From Zhihengliuella flava (GTDB taxonomy: Bacteria; Actinomycetota; Actinomycetes; Actinomycetales; Micrococcaceae), in assembly GCF_015751895.1 (NCBI RefSeq), contig NZ_JADOTZ010000001.1, forward strand, positions 2,170,001 to 2,234,000: a DNA stretch of 64,000 bases. Reading direction: 5' to 3'. Of the stretch, positions 39,408-47,818 are shown in pieces (position 1 is the stretch's first letter; the number at the start of each line of letters is the position of its first letter). Under the pieces are notes generated by a model. The model was not told the origin of the DNA. It made no database searches and was given only the letters and a program-made list of their open reading frames with translations. Made by a program: the position numbers and the translations under genes.

Positions 39408-40658
39408 ATGCCCAACGTTCCATGGCAGCACGCGCGCGAACTGGCGCACGCTGCGGGTGCCGCGACGCCGCGGCAGCGTCACAACGTGGGCCTGAACCAG
39501 GCCGTGAACCGCGTGCTCGCGGCCGACGTCGTGGCCCCGACGGACATTCCGCACTTCCGGGCATCGGCCATGGACGGGTGGGCCGTCAGCGGGGAGGGGC
39601 CGTGGACGGTGCTCCCAGGCGAGGCCCGGTCGACGCCTCGACTGAGGCCTGGGACAGCAGTCCCGATTCACACGGGCTCGCCGGTTCCCGAGGGAACCTC
39701 GGCGGTCCTCCGCCGTGAGCAGGCAGTGCTGAACTCGGAGGCCAGCTCAGGCGCGGCCGCGGGCTTCGGCGCGGCGGCGTCGTCCGCGCAGCTCAGCGCG
39801 CAACAACCCCTCGCCGCGCACGCCGATATTCGGCCGGCGGGCCGGGAGGCGGCCGCGGGGGAGCGGCTCTTCGCCGCCGGGACAAGGCTGACTCCGGGGC
39901 ACCTCGCGGCGGCGGCGGTGGCTGGTTGCGACGTCCTGCGGGTTTACAGAGCGCCGCGCGCGGCCCTCGTTCTGACCGGGGACGAGGTGGTGGCGGAAGG
40001 ACAACCAGCTCACGGGCACGTGCGGGACGCGTTCAGCCCGGTGCTGCCACCGGCGATCGCTCACTTGGGTGCCGAGGTGCTCGCGACGAACCGGATCGGC
40101 GATCACCGCGCACAGACGGTGGACGCGCTCGGGCGCGACGACGTCGACCTGATCGTCACGACGGGCGGGACCGGGCGCTCGCCGGTGGATCACCTCCGCC
40201 CGGCATTGCAGACGCTGGGTGCCGAGCTGATCGTCGACGAGATCGCGATGCGTCCCGGTCACCCGGCTCTGCTGGCCCGCCGCGCCGACGGCGTGCTTGT
40301 CGCCGGGCTCCCGGGGAATCCGCTGGCTGCGGTGGCCGCCTTCGTCACGCTGGTGCAGCCCCTGCTCGCTGGGCTCGTGGCGTCTCCGCTCGAGCCGTTG
40401 GCGCGGGCCGCGGCGCTGGAGACCTTCGCCCCGCTTCCGGGCCGCGAACGTTTGGTCCCAGCGCGCCTGCACACCGGACCCGGGGGGACCAGCGTCGACG
40501 CCGCAGCGCTCCGGGGCTCCGCGATGCTGCGCGGGCTGGCCGACTCGACCTGCTTGATGGTGATCCCACCGGAGGGCGTCGAGGCTGGGGAGCCGGTTCC
40601 CTACGTTGAACTGCCGTGGACCACGTACTCATCTGTTTCCACCCTGCCGAGGAGCTGA
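39408..40658 (+). CDS. moeA: Molybdopterin molybdotransferase MoeA
   Basis: 416 residues. Inserts molybdate into adenylylated molybdopterin. Domains in order: MoeA N-terminal (IPHFRASAMDGWAV, VPIHTGSPVPEG), the MoCF_biosynth domain (ALVLTGDEVV, VTTGGTGRSPVDHL, MRPGHPALLAR, VAGLPGNPLAAVAAF) and C-terminal domain IV. The start two bases after the mobA-like stop and the 1-base gap to fdhD show a tight operon. The insertion with Ala/Ser/Gln repeats near 110-135 is less conserved. Confidence 0.93.
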   Translation: MPNVPWQHARELAHAAGAATPRQRHNVGLNQAVNRVLAADVVAPTDIPHFRASAMDGWAVSGEGPWTVLPGEARSTPRLRPGTAVPIHTGSPVPEGTSAVLRREQAVLNSEASSGAAAGFGAAASSAQLSAQQPLAAHADIRPAGREAAAGERLFAAGTRLTPGHLAAAAVAGCDVLRVYRAPRAALVLTGDEVVAEGQPAHGHVRDAFSPVLPPAIAHLGAEVLATNRIGDHRAQTVDALGRDDVDLIVTTGGTGRSPVDHLRPALQTLGAELIVDEIAMRPGHPALLARRADGVLVAGLPGNPLAAVAAFVTLVQPLLAGLVASPLEPLARAAALETFAPLPGRERLVPARLHTGPGGTSVDAAALRGSAMLRGLADSTCLMVIPPEGVEAGEPVPYVELPWTTYSSVSTLPRS

Positions 40659-40659
40659 T

Positions 40660-41562
40660 ATGGGCCGCCGCACCGCTCGCACCCGCATCGTTCGCCTGAC
40701 CGCTGCAGGCGGGTCCCGTCAGCGCGAGGAGACGCTCGCCGCTGAGGAGCCGCTGGAGATCAGGATCGGCGACCCGGCCGTACCCGGCAGCGCGCACGTG
40801 CCCTTCGCGACGACGATGCGCACCCCCGGGGAGGACTTCGACTTGGTGGCCGGCTTTCTGGTCTCCGAAGGCGTCGTCGCCGCCGCCGAGCACCTTGCGA
40901 GTCTTCGGTTCTGTGCCGGGGAAGATGACGACGGCCGGCAAACCTTTAACGTCGTCGAAGCCCAATTGGGCCCGGGCGCCGTGCCCCCGAGCGCGGGTCA
41001 GCATCGGCACGTGGCCGGCAACAGCTCGTGCGGTATTTGCGGCACCGCTTCCCTGGACGCGGTGGACAAGACCGCCCGTTGCCCGCTTCCCGCGGCGCAC
41101 GCCGCGCGGGACGACGGCGGTGCGCGCCTTTCTGCAGAGACCTTGCTGGCGCTGCCGGAGCGAATGCGCGAGCACCAACGACTCTTTAGCAAGACCGGCG
41201 GGGTGCACGCGGCAGCCTTGTTCGATCTGGACGGCCAGCTGCTGTGCCTGCGCGAAGACGTAGGGCGCCACAATGCCGTGGATAAGGTCATCGGCTGGGC
41301 CCTGCGCGAGGGGCGCTTGCCAGCCCACCACACCGTTCTCCAAGTCTCAGCGCGGGCGTCCTTCGAGCTGGCCCAAAAGGCCAGGATGGCGGGCATTCCG
41401 ATCCTCGCCGCCGTCAGCGCGCCGTCGTCGCTCGCCGTGGCGCTCGGAGAGCGCGTCGGCCTGACTATCGCGGGGTTTAGTCGGGGGAGTACGGTAAATC
41501 TATACACGCATCCCGAGCGGATTGAGAGCAGGAGCGAGGATGTTTCGACCGGCGCCGAGTGA
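40660..41562 (+). CDS. fdhD: Formate dehydrogenase accessory sulfurtransferase FdhD
   Basis: 300 residues. FdhD transfers sulfur from IscS-type desulfurase to the molybdenum cofactor, a step needed for formate dehydrogenase activity. Diagnostic sulfur-relay motif SSCGICGTAS is present, with TPGEDFDLVAGFLVSEG upstream and DVGRHNAVDKVIGWAL and AGIPILAAVSAPSSLAV downstream. The ATG at 40660 follows GGAGCT; a longer start inside moeA is rejected. It overlaps the FdhF-type gene start by 23 bases. Confidence 0.95.
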   Translation: MGRRTARTRIVRLTAAGGSRQREETLAAEEPLEIRIGDPAVPGSAHVPFATTMRTPGEDFDLVAGFLVSEGVVAAAEHLASLRFCAGEDDDGRQTFNVVEAQLGPGAVPPSAGQHRHVAGNSSCGICGTASLDAVDKTARCPLPAAHAARDDGGARLSAETLLALPERMREHQRLFSKTGGVHAAALFDLDGQLLCLREDVGRHNAVDKVIGWALREGRLPAHHTVLQVSARASFELAQKARMAGIPILAAVSAPSSLAVALGERVGLTIAGFSRGSTVNLYTHPERIESRSEDVSTGAE

Positions 41563-43837
41563 GGACATCGACGAGTCCCGGCTAGAAGTCAGCGAACCGA
41601 AGACGAGCGCGGCTGGCGTCAAGGCCGTCCAAGTGGCTTTGGAGCGCGGCCTCGCCCAAGCGGGGGTGACACGCACGGTCCGCTCCATGCTTCGGGTCAA
41701 CCAACGTCACGGCGTCGATTGCCCCGGGTGTGCTTGGCCTGAACCGATCGACGGGCGACGCCGACCGGCAGAGTTTTGTGAAAACGGGGCCAAAGCCCTC
41801 GCTGAGGAGAACACGCGGCGCACGGCGGACCCCGCGTGGTGGGCGGCTCACCCCATCAGCGTGCTGCGCGAAAAGACCGAGTATTGGCTCGGGAATCAGG
41901 GGCGCATCACCGAGCCGATGATGATTGAGGAGGGGCAGGCGGCATACCGTCCTATCTCGTGGGCCGATGCCTTCGAGCGGATCGGGCAGCACATCCGCGC
42001 CACGACGCCGGAGAAGTGCGTGTTCTATACGTCGGGGCGTACCGCCAACGAGACGGCGTTTATGTACCAGCTCTTTGCGCGTAGCTTGGGCACCAACAAC
42101 CTGCCGGACTGCTCCAACATGTGCCACGAGTCCTCCGGCGCCGCGCTGACCCCGACCATCGGTATCGGCAAGGGCACCGTCTCCCTCGCCGATTTCGACG
42201 ACGCGGAGCTGATTTTCACCGTCGGTCAGAACCCCGGCACCAACCATCCGCGCATGCTCTCGGCGCTCGCCGACGCGCGTCGGCGCGGCGCCACCGTCGT
42301 CGCGGTGAATCCCCTGCCGGAAGCGGGCCTCCTGAACTTTAAGGACCCGCAGACCGTGCGCGGGGCGCTCGGCGACGGGGAGCGCATCTCCGACGAGTTC
42401 CTCCAGATCCGTGTCGGCGGTGACCTGGCCCTCTTCCAAGCCTTGGGGCACCTGCTCCTCGACGCCGAGGAACAAGCCCCCGGCACCGTCCTCGATCACG
42501 AATTCCTCGCGAGCGTCACGGAGGGTCTGGCGGAATACCGCGCGGCGCGGGCCAGCCTGGACTGGGACGTGATCGAGGAAGCCACGGGGCTGAGCCAGGA
42601 GGAGATCACCCGGGTCGCGCAACTGCTGATCAAGTCCAAGGCGACCATCGTGTGCTGGGCGCTCGGCCTCACCCAGCAGCCGCACTCCGTGGACACCATC
42701 CGCGAGATCGTCAATGTGCTGCTGCTGCAGGGGAACTTCGGCAAGCCCGGCGCTGGCGCTTGCCCCGTGCGCGGCCATTCCAATGTTCAGGGTGACCGGA
42801 CGATGGGCATCTGGGAAAAGCCGCGCGACGGGTGGCTGGACCGGCTTGATGCGGAGTTTGGCATCGAGAGCCCACGCGAGCACGGGTATGACTCGGTTCA
42901 GGCCCAGCAGGCCTTCGAGCACGGGGACGTGGACGTCTTTGTGGCGATGGGTGGGAACTTCGCGCTCGCCTGTTCCGACACGGAAGCGATCGAGGAGGGG
43001 ATGCAGCGCGCCGGCCTGACGGTGCATATCTCCACCAAACCGAATCGGTCCCACGTGGTGCACGGCAAGACGTCCATCATCATGCCCACGCTGGGCCGAA
43101 CGGACCGGGACGACAAGCACCCGGGCGGCCCGCAGTTCCTCTCCGTGGAGGATTCGATGTCCGTCATCAAATCCACCCAGGGACGGCTCGAACCCGTGTC
43201 AGATCACCTACTCGCCGAGCCCGTCATCGTGGCGCGGATGGCTGCTGCGACGCTCGGGGAGGACCACGCCGTTGACTGGCGGGCCATGGCCGAGGATTAC
43301 GACGTCATTCGCGACCATATTTCGCGCGTCATCCCCGGGTTCGAGGATTTCAACGCTCGGGTGCGGCAACGCAACGGGTTCGTGCTACCCAACCCTCCGC
43401 GAGATACGCGCAGCTTCGCGACCGCTCAGGGTAAGGCCCAGTTCACCGTGAGCGAGCTCGAATACTTGCCGGCGAGGCCCGGGCACCTGATTCTGCAAAC
43501 GCTGCGCAGCCATGATCAGTACAACACCACGTTCTACGGTCAGGATGACCGCTATCGGGGAATCAAAAACGGGCGCAGGGTGATCTTGGTGCACCCGGAG
43601 GACCTGGCGGAATTGGGGCTGGCTGACCGGCAAGTGGTCGACGTCGTCTCCACCTTTGCCGGGAGCGAGCGCCGGGCCGAGGCCTTCCGGCTCGTCTCCT
43701 ACCCGACCGCGCGTGGCTGCGCGGCCGCCTACTTCCCCGAGGCCAACGCCTTGGTGCACCGCGAACTCGTGGCCCGTGAGTCGAATACTCCCGGGTTCAA
43801 GGCGATGACGGTGAGGTTTGAGCCGCGTCAGGGGTAG
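41540..43837 (+). CDS. FdhF/YdeP-family molybdopterin oxidoreductase
   Basis: 765 residues, YdeP/FdhF length. N-terminal cluster region HGVDCPGCAWPEP with FCENGAKA, the bis-MGD oxidoreductase core (PISWADAFERIG, VGQNPGTNHPRML, GNFGKPGAGACPVRGHSNVQG) and a molydop_binding tail (HDQYNTTFYGQDDRYRGI). The Mo ligand position holds Cys195 (NMCHESSG) instead of selenocysteine. Probable formate dehydrogenase-like oxidoreductase, matured by the adjacent fdhD; it may act on another substrate, as YdeP is linked to acid resistance. No electron-transfer subunit is adjacent. Confidence 0.9.
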   Translation: MFRPAPSEDIDESRLEVSEPKTSAAGVKAVQVALERGLAQAGVTRTVRSMLRVNQRHGVDCPGCAWPEPIDGRRRPAEFCENGAKALAEENTRRTADPAWWAAHPISVLREKTEYWLGNQGRITEPMMIEEGQAAYRPISWADAFERIGQHIRATTPEKCVFYTSGRTANETAFMYQLFARSLGTNNLPDCSNMCHESSGAALTPTIGIGKGTVSLADFDDAELIFTVGQNPGTNHPRMLSALADARRRGATVVAVNPLPEAGLLNFKDPQTVRGALGDGERISDEFLQIRVGGDLALFQALGHLLLDAEEQAPGTVLDHEFLASVTEGLAEYRAARASLDWDVIEEATGLSQEEITRVAQLLIKSKATIVCWALGLTQQPHSVDTIREIVNVLLLQGNFGKPGAGACPVRGHSNVQGDRTMGIWEKPRDGWLDRLDAEFGIESPREHGYDSVQAQQAFEHGDVDVFVAMGGNFALACSDTEAIEEGMQRAGLTVHISTKPNRSHVVHGKTSIIMPTLGRTDRDDKHPGGPQFLSVEDSMSVIKSTQGRLEPVSDHLLAEPVIVARMAAATLGEDHAVDWRAMAEDYDVIRDHISRVIPGFEDFNARVRQRNGFVLPNPPRDTRSFATAQGKAQFTVSELEYLPARPGHLILQTLRSHDQYNTTFYGQDDRYRGIKNGRRVILVHPEDLAELGLADRQVVDVVSTFAGSERRAEAFRLVSYPTARGCAAAYFPEANALVHRELVARESNTPGFKAMTVRFEPRQG

Positions 43838-43846
43838 CATGCCCGG

Positions 43847-45697
43847 GTGAGTATGGAGCATGCCGCCTACGGGGCGATGAGGAAGCTGGCGAGCGGCCAA
43901 GAACAGTCGATCACCCCGGGCACCCCGGCGCGGGTATTGCGGTTCGCCTCCCACTACAAGGCGAGGCTGGTCGCCTTCGTCGCGGTCTCCACCCTCGCGG
44001 CGGTCCTCGCCGTGGCGACGCCGGTGCTGGCGGGCCGAGTGGTGGATGCGATCGTCGCCGACGGTCCGCTGTCAACGATCGGCTGGTTGGCCGGACTCAT
44101 CGCCCTCGTGGCGCTGGCCGAGGCCGGGGTGTCCGTCCTCTCGCGGTGGTTGTCCTCCTCTCTGGGCGAGCGGGTCATTTTCGACCTGCGCACCCGGGTG
44201 TTCGACCATGTCCAGCGGATGCCGGTGGCGTTCTTTTCCCGCACGCGCACCGGGGCCCTCGTTTCCCGCCTCAACAACGACGTGATGGGCGCCCAGTCGG
44301 CGCTCGCCGGGACCCTGTCCCAAGTCGTCAGCAACGTCGTTGCGCTGATTCTGACCGGTGCCGTGATGGTCACGACCAACTGGCAGGTCACCGTTTTGGC
44401 CGTGTTGATGCTGCCGATTTTCCTCATTCCAGCCCGGCGCATGGGCGCCGTGGTGGCCGCGCTGCGGCGCGAGGCCGCGGAGTACAACGCGGACATGGGG
44501 ACGCAGATGACCGAGCGGTTTTCCGCCCCGGGCGCGACGCTCATCAAGCTTTTTGGCCGGCCCGACGCCGAGTCGGCCGAGTTTGCCGCGCGTGCCGCAC
44601 GGGTGCGGGATATCGGCGTGCGGACGGCCATGCGCCAGTTCTCCTTTGTGGCTGCGCTGACGCTCGTGGCCGCGCTGGCCTTGGCCATCGTCTATGGCCT
44701 CGGGGGCTACTACGCGCTGCGCGGGGACCTGGCCGCGGGCGACGTCGTCACGCTAGCCCTGTTGTTGACCCGGCTGTACGCCCCGCTCACCGGCCTCGCC
44801 AACGCGCGAGTAGACATTATGAGCGCGCTGGTGAGCTTCGACCGCGTCTTTGAGGTTTTGGACCTGAAACCGATGATCACCGACCCCGAGCAACCGCACC
44901 GTCTGCCGGACGGCCCGCTGGCCGTCCGCTTCGAGCGGGTCCGGTTCGCCTACCCCAGCGCCGAGCAGGTCTCGCTGGCCTCGCTGGAGGACGTGGCCGT
45001 CCTGGACCACCGGGGCGGAGAGGAGGTCTTGCACGGAATCGACTTTGAGGTTCCGGCCGGGCAAACCTACGCCCTGGTGGGTTCTTCGGGTGCCGGCAAA
45101 TCGACAATCGCCCAACTGCTCACGCGGCTCTATGACGTCAGTTCGGGGGCCGTGCGCTACGCGGGGACCGACGTGCGGGACGTCGCCTTGGCTGACCTGC
45201 GCGGCGCGGTGGGGATGGTGACTCAAGACGGGCACCTTTTTCATGACACGATCGCGGCGAACCTGCGGCTGGCCCGCCCGGAGGCCACCGATGACCAGTT
45301 GTGGGAGGCCTTGCGGCGCGCCCGCCTCGAGTCTGTGATCAGCGCCTTGCCGGACGGGCTTCACACGGTGGTGGGGGAACGCGGGTATCGACTCTCCGGC
45401 GGGGAACGCCAGCGAATGACGATCGCCCGCCTGCTCTTGGCGGCGCCGCGCGTGGTGATCCTCGACGAGGCCACAGCCGCCCTAGACAGTACGAATGAGG
45501 CGGCCGTTCAGGAGGCTCTCGCCGAGGCTCTGCAGGGACGCACCGCCGTCGTGATCGCCCACCGGCTCTCCACCGTGCGGAGCGCGGATCAGATTTTGGT
45601 GGTCGACGGCGGCCGGATCGTCGAGCGGGGAACCCACCCGGAGCTGTTGGCGGCCGAGGGGCGGTACGCCACCTTCTACCGAACGCAGTTCGCCTAG
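43847..45697 (+). CDS. ABC exporter, fused membrane and ATP-binding domains
   Basis: 616 residues, half-transporter that would work as a homo- or heterodimer. Six-helix ABC_membrane domain (about 40-330), nucleotide-binding domain (about 345-605): Walker A GSSGAGKST, signature LSGGERQRM, Walker B VVILDEATAALDS and H-loop AHRLSTV. GTG start 9 bases after the fdhF-type gene (ATG at 43853 is an alternative). Substrate unknown; multidrug/lipid exporter type. Its stop overlaps the NUDIX stop by 4 bases (convergent). Confidence 0.92.
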   Translation: MSMEHAAYGAMRKLASGQEQSITPGTPARVLRFASHYKARLVAFVAVSTLAAVLAVATPVLAGRVVDAIVADGPLSTIGWLAGLIALVALAEAGVSVLSRWLSSSLGERVIFDLRTRVFDHVQRMPVAFFSRTRTGALVSRLNNDVMGAQSALAGTLSQVVSNVVALILTGAVMVTTNWQVTVLAVLMLPIFLIPARRMGAVVAALRREAAEYNADMGTQMTERFSAPGATLIKLFGRPDAESAEFAARAARVRDIGVRTAMRQFSFVAALTLVAALALAIVYGLGGYYALRGDLAAGDVVTLALLLTRLYAPLTGLANARVDIMSALVSFDRVFEVLDLKPMITDPEQPHRLPDGPLAVRFERVRFAYPSAEQVSLASLEDVAVLDHRGGEEVLHGIDFEVPAGQTYALVGSSGAGKSTIAQLLTRLYDVSSGAVRYAGTDVRDVALADLRGAVGMVTQDGHLFHDTIAANLRLARPEATDDQLWEALRRARLESVISALPDGLHTVVGERGYRLSGGERQRMTIARLLLAAPRVVILDEATAALDSTNEAAVQEALAEALQGRTAVVIAHRLSTVRSADQILVVDGGRIVERGTHPELLAAEGRYATFYRTQFA

Positions 45698-46131
45698 CTG
45701 AGGTGCGCTGGCGAGGCCAGCAGTCGCGGCAGGATCTCTTCGGTCAGCAGGGGCGCCAGGTCGGAACGCTGGAGCGCTTCGGCGGGGGAGATCCAGAGGC
45801 AGTCGGCCAGTTCGGCGTGGGGCACGATGTCTTCCGCGGGCCCTGCGTGCGCCGCCGCCAGCGGGGCATCGAAGACGTAGGCCGCGAGCGCCGTTTCGGC
45901 CTCGTTGGCCGCACTTCCCCGCCAGAGGCCCCGATCGGTGAGAGCCTCAGGCGGGAAGCGGAGGCCGAGTTCCTCCTCGAGCTCGCGAAGGGCTGCCGCG
46001 CGTGGTGATTCGTGGGGTTCTAGTTTGCCGCCCGGCTGCATATACTTCGTCGTATCCCGCTTCCGCACCAGCAGGATCCGTCCATCCGTGTCGTAAATGA
46101 CAACGGCGGCGACGGTGAGTAGGCTGATCAC
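45694..46131 (-). CDS. NUDIX hydrolase
   Basis: 145 residues. NUDIX box GGKLEPHESPRAAALRELEEELGL matches GX5EX7REUXEEXGU across residues ~34-57. The fold starts VAAVVIYDTDGRILLVRKRDTTKYMQPG. Probably hydrolyses a nucleoside diphosphate derivative (e.g. an oxidised NTP or ADP-sugar); the substrate is not readable. Divergent from the ROK regulator gene, with the candidate operator at 46175 between them. Confidence 0.9.
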   Translation of the reverse strand: MISLLTVAAVVIYDTDGRILLVRKRDTTKYMQPGGKLEPHESPRAAALRELEEELGLRFPPEALTDRGLWRGSAANEAETALAAYVFDAPLAAAHAGPAEDIVPHAELADCLWISPAEALQRSDLAPLLTEEILPRLLASPAHLS

Positions 46132-46174
46132 GGTTGAAAGCTTAACATTTCTCGCAAATGTGACGTTTCGCCAT

Positions 46175-46201
46175 TAGTTGCACTATCCGAAAGTGCCACT
46201 A
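46175..46201. promoter_or_regulatory. Candidate ROK-regulator operator
   Basis: TAGTTGCACT - 7 bases - AGTGCCACTA: a dyad with 9 of 10 matching arm positions, in the 208-base gap between the NUDIX and ROK genes, 44 bases from the NUDIX start and 138 from the ROK start. Confidence 0.5.
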
Positions 46202-46339
46202 TTCGATATATTATTTCGAGTTCGACGGCGTCTCGTTGCTCCGGCCGCTGAGCCACCGCAGGGGGACTGGTGGGTGCGGGCAAACCGGGGGCCGTCGCGT
46301 CAACTCTTTGTACGCGGTAGCTAACCCTCTGGAGACTCT

Positions 46340-47569
46340 ATGCAGCGAGGCACAAATCTCGGAAGACTTGGTGATTTCAACCAGGCCGTGATCTTCGATT
46401 CCATTCGCCGAGCCGACGACGGCGTCAGCCGGGTGGAGCTCGCCAACTCCACGGGTTTGTCTCCCCAGACGATTTCCAACGTGGTCCGCCGCCTCCTCGA
46501 CAACGGCTTCGTGCGGGAGGACCGGACCGTCATCTCCGGCCCCGGCAAGCCGCGTACCGTCCTCGAGCTAGAGCCGGACCGCCTCTTTGCCATCGGCATC
46601 CATTTGGACCCCGGCCAGATCAGTATCGTCATGGTCAATCTGCGGGGCACCGTGGTCGGCAGCCGGCGCTTCGTCGAGCGGGACATCGCCTCGCCGGACG
46701 AGACGATCGCGATGATGGCCACCGCCGTCGAAGAAATGGTCAAGGATTCAGGCCACCCCCGCGAGCACATCGTGGGCGTGGGCGTTGCCGCGCCGGGCCC
46801 CATCGACCCAAGCCAAGGCACGATCGTCAACCCGCCGCTCATGCCCGGGTGGCGCGAGGTCGAGGTCGTGGAGCCGCTATCCGAGCGCCTGGGGCTTGAC
46901 GTCATTATCGAAAAGGATTCTGTGGCCTCCGCCATCGCCGAGCAGTGGAACGGGGACGAGGAAGAGGACCGCAATTTCCTCTCGGCCTACATCGGCACCG
47001 GCGTCGGCGTGGGTGCCGTCATCGGTGGCGAGGTGATCCGCGGCGTCTCGAACAACGCCGGTGAGATCGCCCGGGTCCGCGTCAATCGCAGCGGCGGCAC
47101 CGAGGAGGCCGGGGAAGCGACCACCTTCGCCAGCGCCGTCTCCTACGAGGCCGTGGTGGCTCGCGCCCGCGAACTCGGCGTCGACGTCGGCGGCAACAGT
47201 GAGGGCGCCACGATGTATGAGCGTTCCCAAGTCCTGGGCTCCCTCATTCGTCAGGCCAAGGACGGCGCCGAACCTGCCGTCGCCCTCGCGAAGGAACTCA
47301 ACCAGCACTGGATCGCCTTGGTCTCCGAGCTGACCAACATCTTTGACGTCAACAAGGTCTTCGTCGGCGGGCCCGTGTGGTGCGAGCTCTCCGAGCTGCT
47401 GCACGAGGACATGGAGGCGGCCCTGCAGGACCGCTTCCTGATGAGGGAAGTCCACGATCTGGAGGTCATCACCAGTTCGCTGGGACACAATCTCGGAGCC
47501 ATCGGCGGCGCGTGCGCCGTGCTCGACGCCGCCCTCTCGCCCAAGGCGAGCGCGCTTCTGCTGCGCTAG
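46340..47569 (+). CDS. ROK-family transcriptional regulator
   Basis: 409 residues. N-terminal winged helix (about 15-75: VSRVELANSTGLSPQTISNVVRR) and a ROK sugar-kinase-like domain (80-400) with GVGVAAPGPID, LSAYIGTGVGVGAV and IEKDSVASAI. The zinc motif CXCGXXGCXE of NagC/Mlc/glucokinase members is absent: after NNAGEIARVRVNRSGG no cysteines follow. So it is probably a regulator with a non-canonical sensor site rather than a sugar kinase. Its ligand and targets are unknown; autoregulation through the 46175 dyad is plausible. GGAGAC precedes the ATG. Confidence 0.9.
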   Translation: MQRGTNLGRLGDFNQAVIFDSIRRADDGVSRVELANSTGLSPQTISNVVRRLLDNGFVREDRTVISGPGKPRTVLELEPDRLFAIGIHLDPGQISIVMVNLRGTVVGSRRFVERDIASPDETIAMMATAVEEMVKDSGHPREHIVGVGVAAPGPIDPSQGTIVNPPLMPGWREVEVVEPLSERLGLDVIIEKDSVASAIAEQWNGDEEEDRNFLSAYIGTGVGVGAVIGGEVIRGVSNNAGEIARVRVNRSGGTEEAGEATTFASAVSYEAVVARARELGVDVGGNSEGATMYERSQVLGSLIRQAKDGAEPAVALAKELNQHWIALVSELTNIFDVNKVFVGGPVWCELSELLHEDMEAALQDRFLMREVHDLEVITSSLGHNLGAIGGACAVLDAALSPKASALLLR

Positions 47570-47600
47570 ACAACCCGGCGCTGACGCCCAGAACGGCTGA

Positions 47601-47650
47601 ACGACGGCGGCTCCGGAACCTTCCGCGGAAGGTTCCGGAGCCGCCGTCGT
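47601..47650. terminator. 50-base perfect palindrome, bidirectional terminator
   Basis: Arms of 25 bases with no loop: ACGACGGCGGCTCCGGAACC continues into TTCCG, then mirrored from 47626. It lies between the ROK gene and the convergent tRNA-Arg and would form a very strong hairpin on either strand. Confidence 0.85.
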
Positions 47651-47658
47651 GCGTGGTG

Positions 47659-47735
47659 TGGTGCCCCCGACCGGAATCGAACCGATGGCCTGCCCTTTAG
47701 GAGAGGGCCGCTCTATCCAACTGAGCTACGGGGGC
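47659..47735 (-). tRNA. tRNA-Arg (CCT)
   Basis: On the minus strand: acceptor GCCCCCG / CGGGGGC, D-arm TAGCTCAGTTGGATAGAGC, anticodon loop CTCCTAA (anticodon CCT), T-arm ATCGGTTCGATTCCGGT, and encoded CCA (47661-47659). Reads AGG codons. Confidence 0.96.
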
Positions 47736-47818
47736 CCAGCCGCGCGAACTTGAGGTGCCTGCGCGCGGACCCCGACCATCCTAACCTGTCATCGCCGCGC
47801 CGTAGACTGGAGGGCACC

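Noticed and set aside
41540..43837. Possible selenocysteine in the FdhF-type protein
   Set aside because: The frame contains no in-frame TGA; the Mo-ligand position is a cysteine codon (TGC at 42122).
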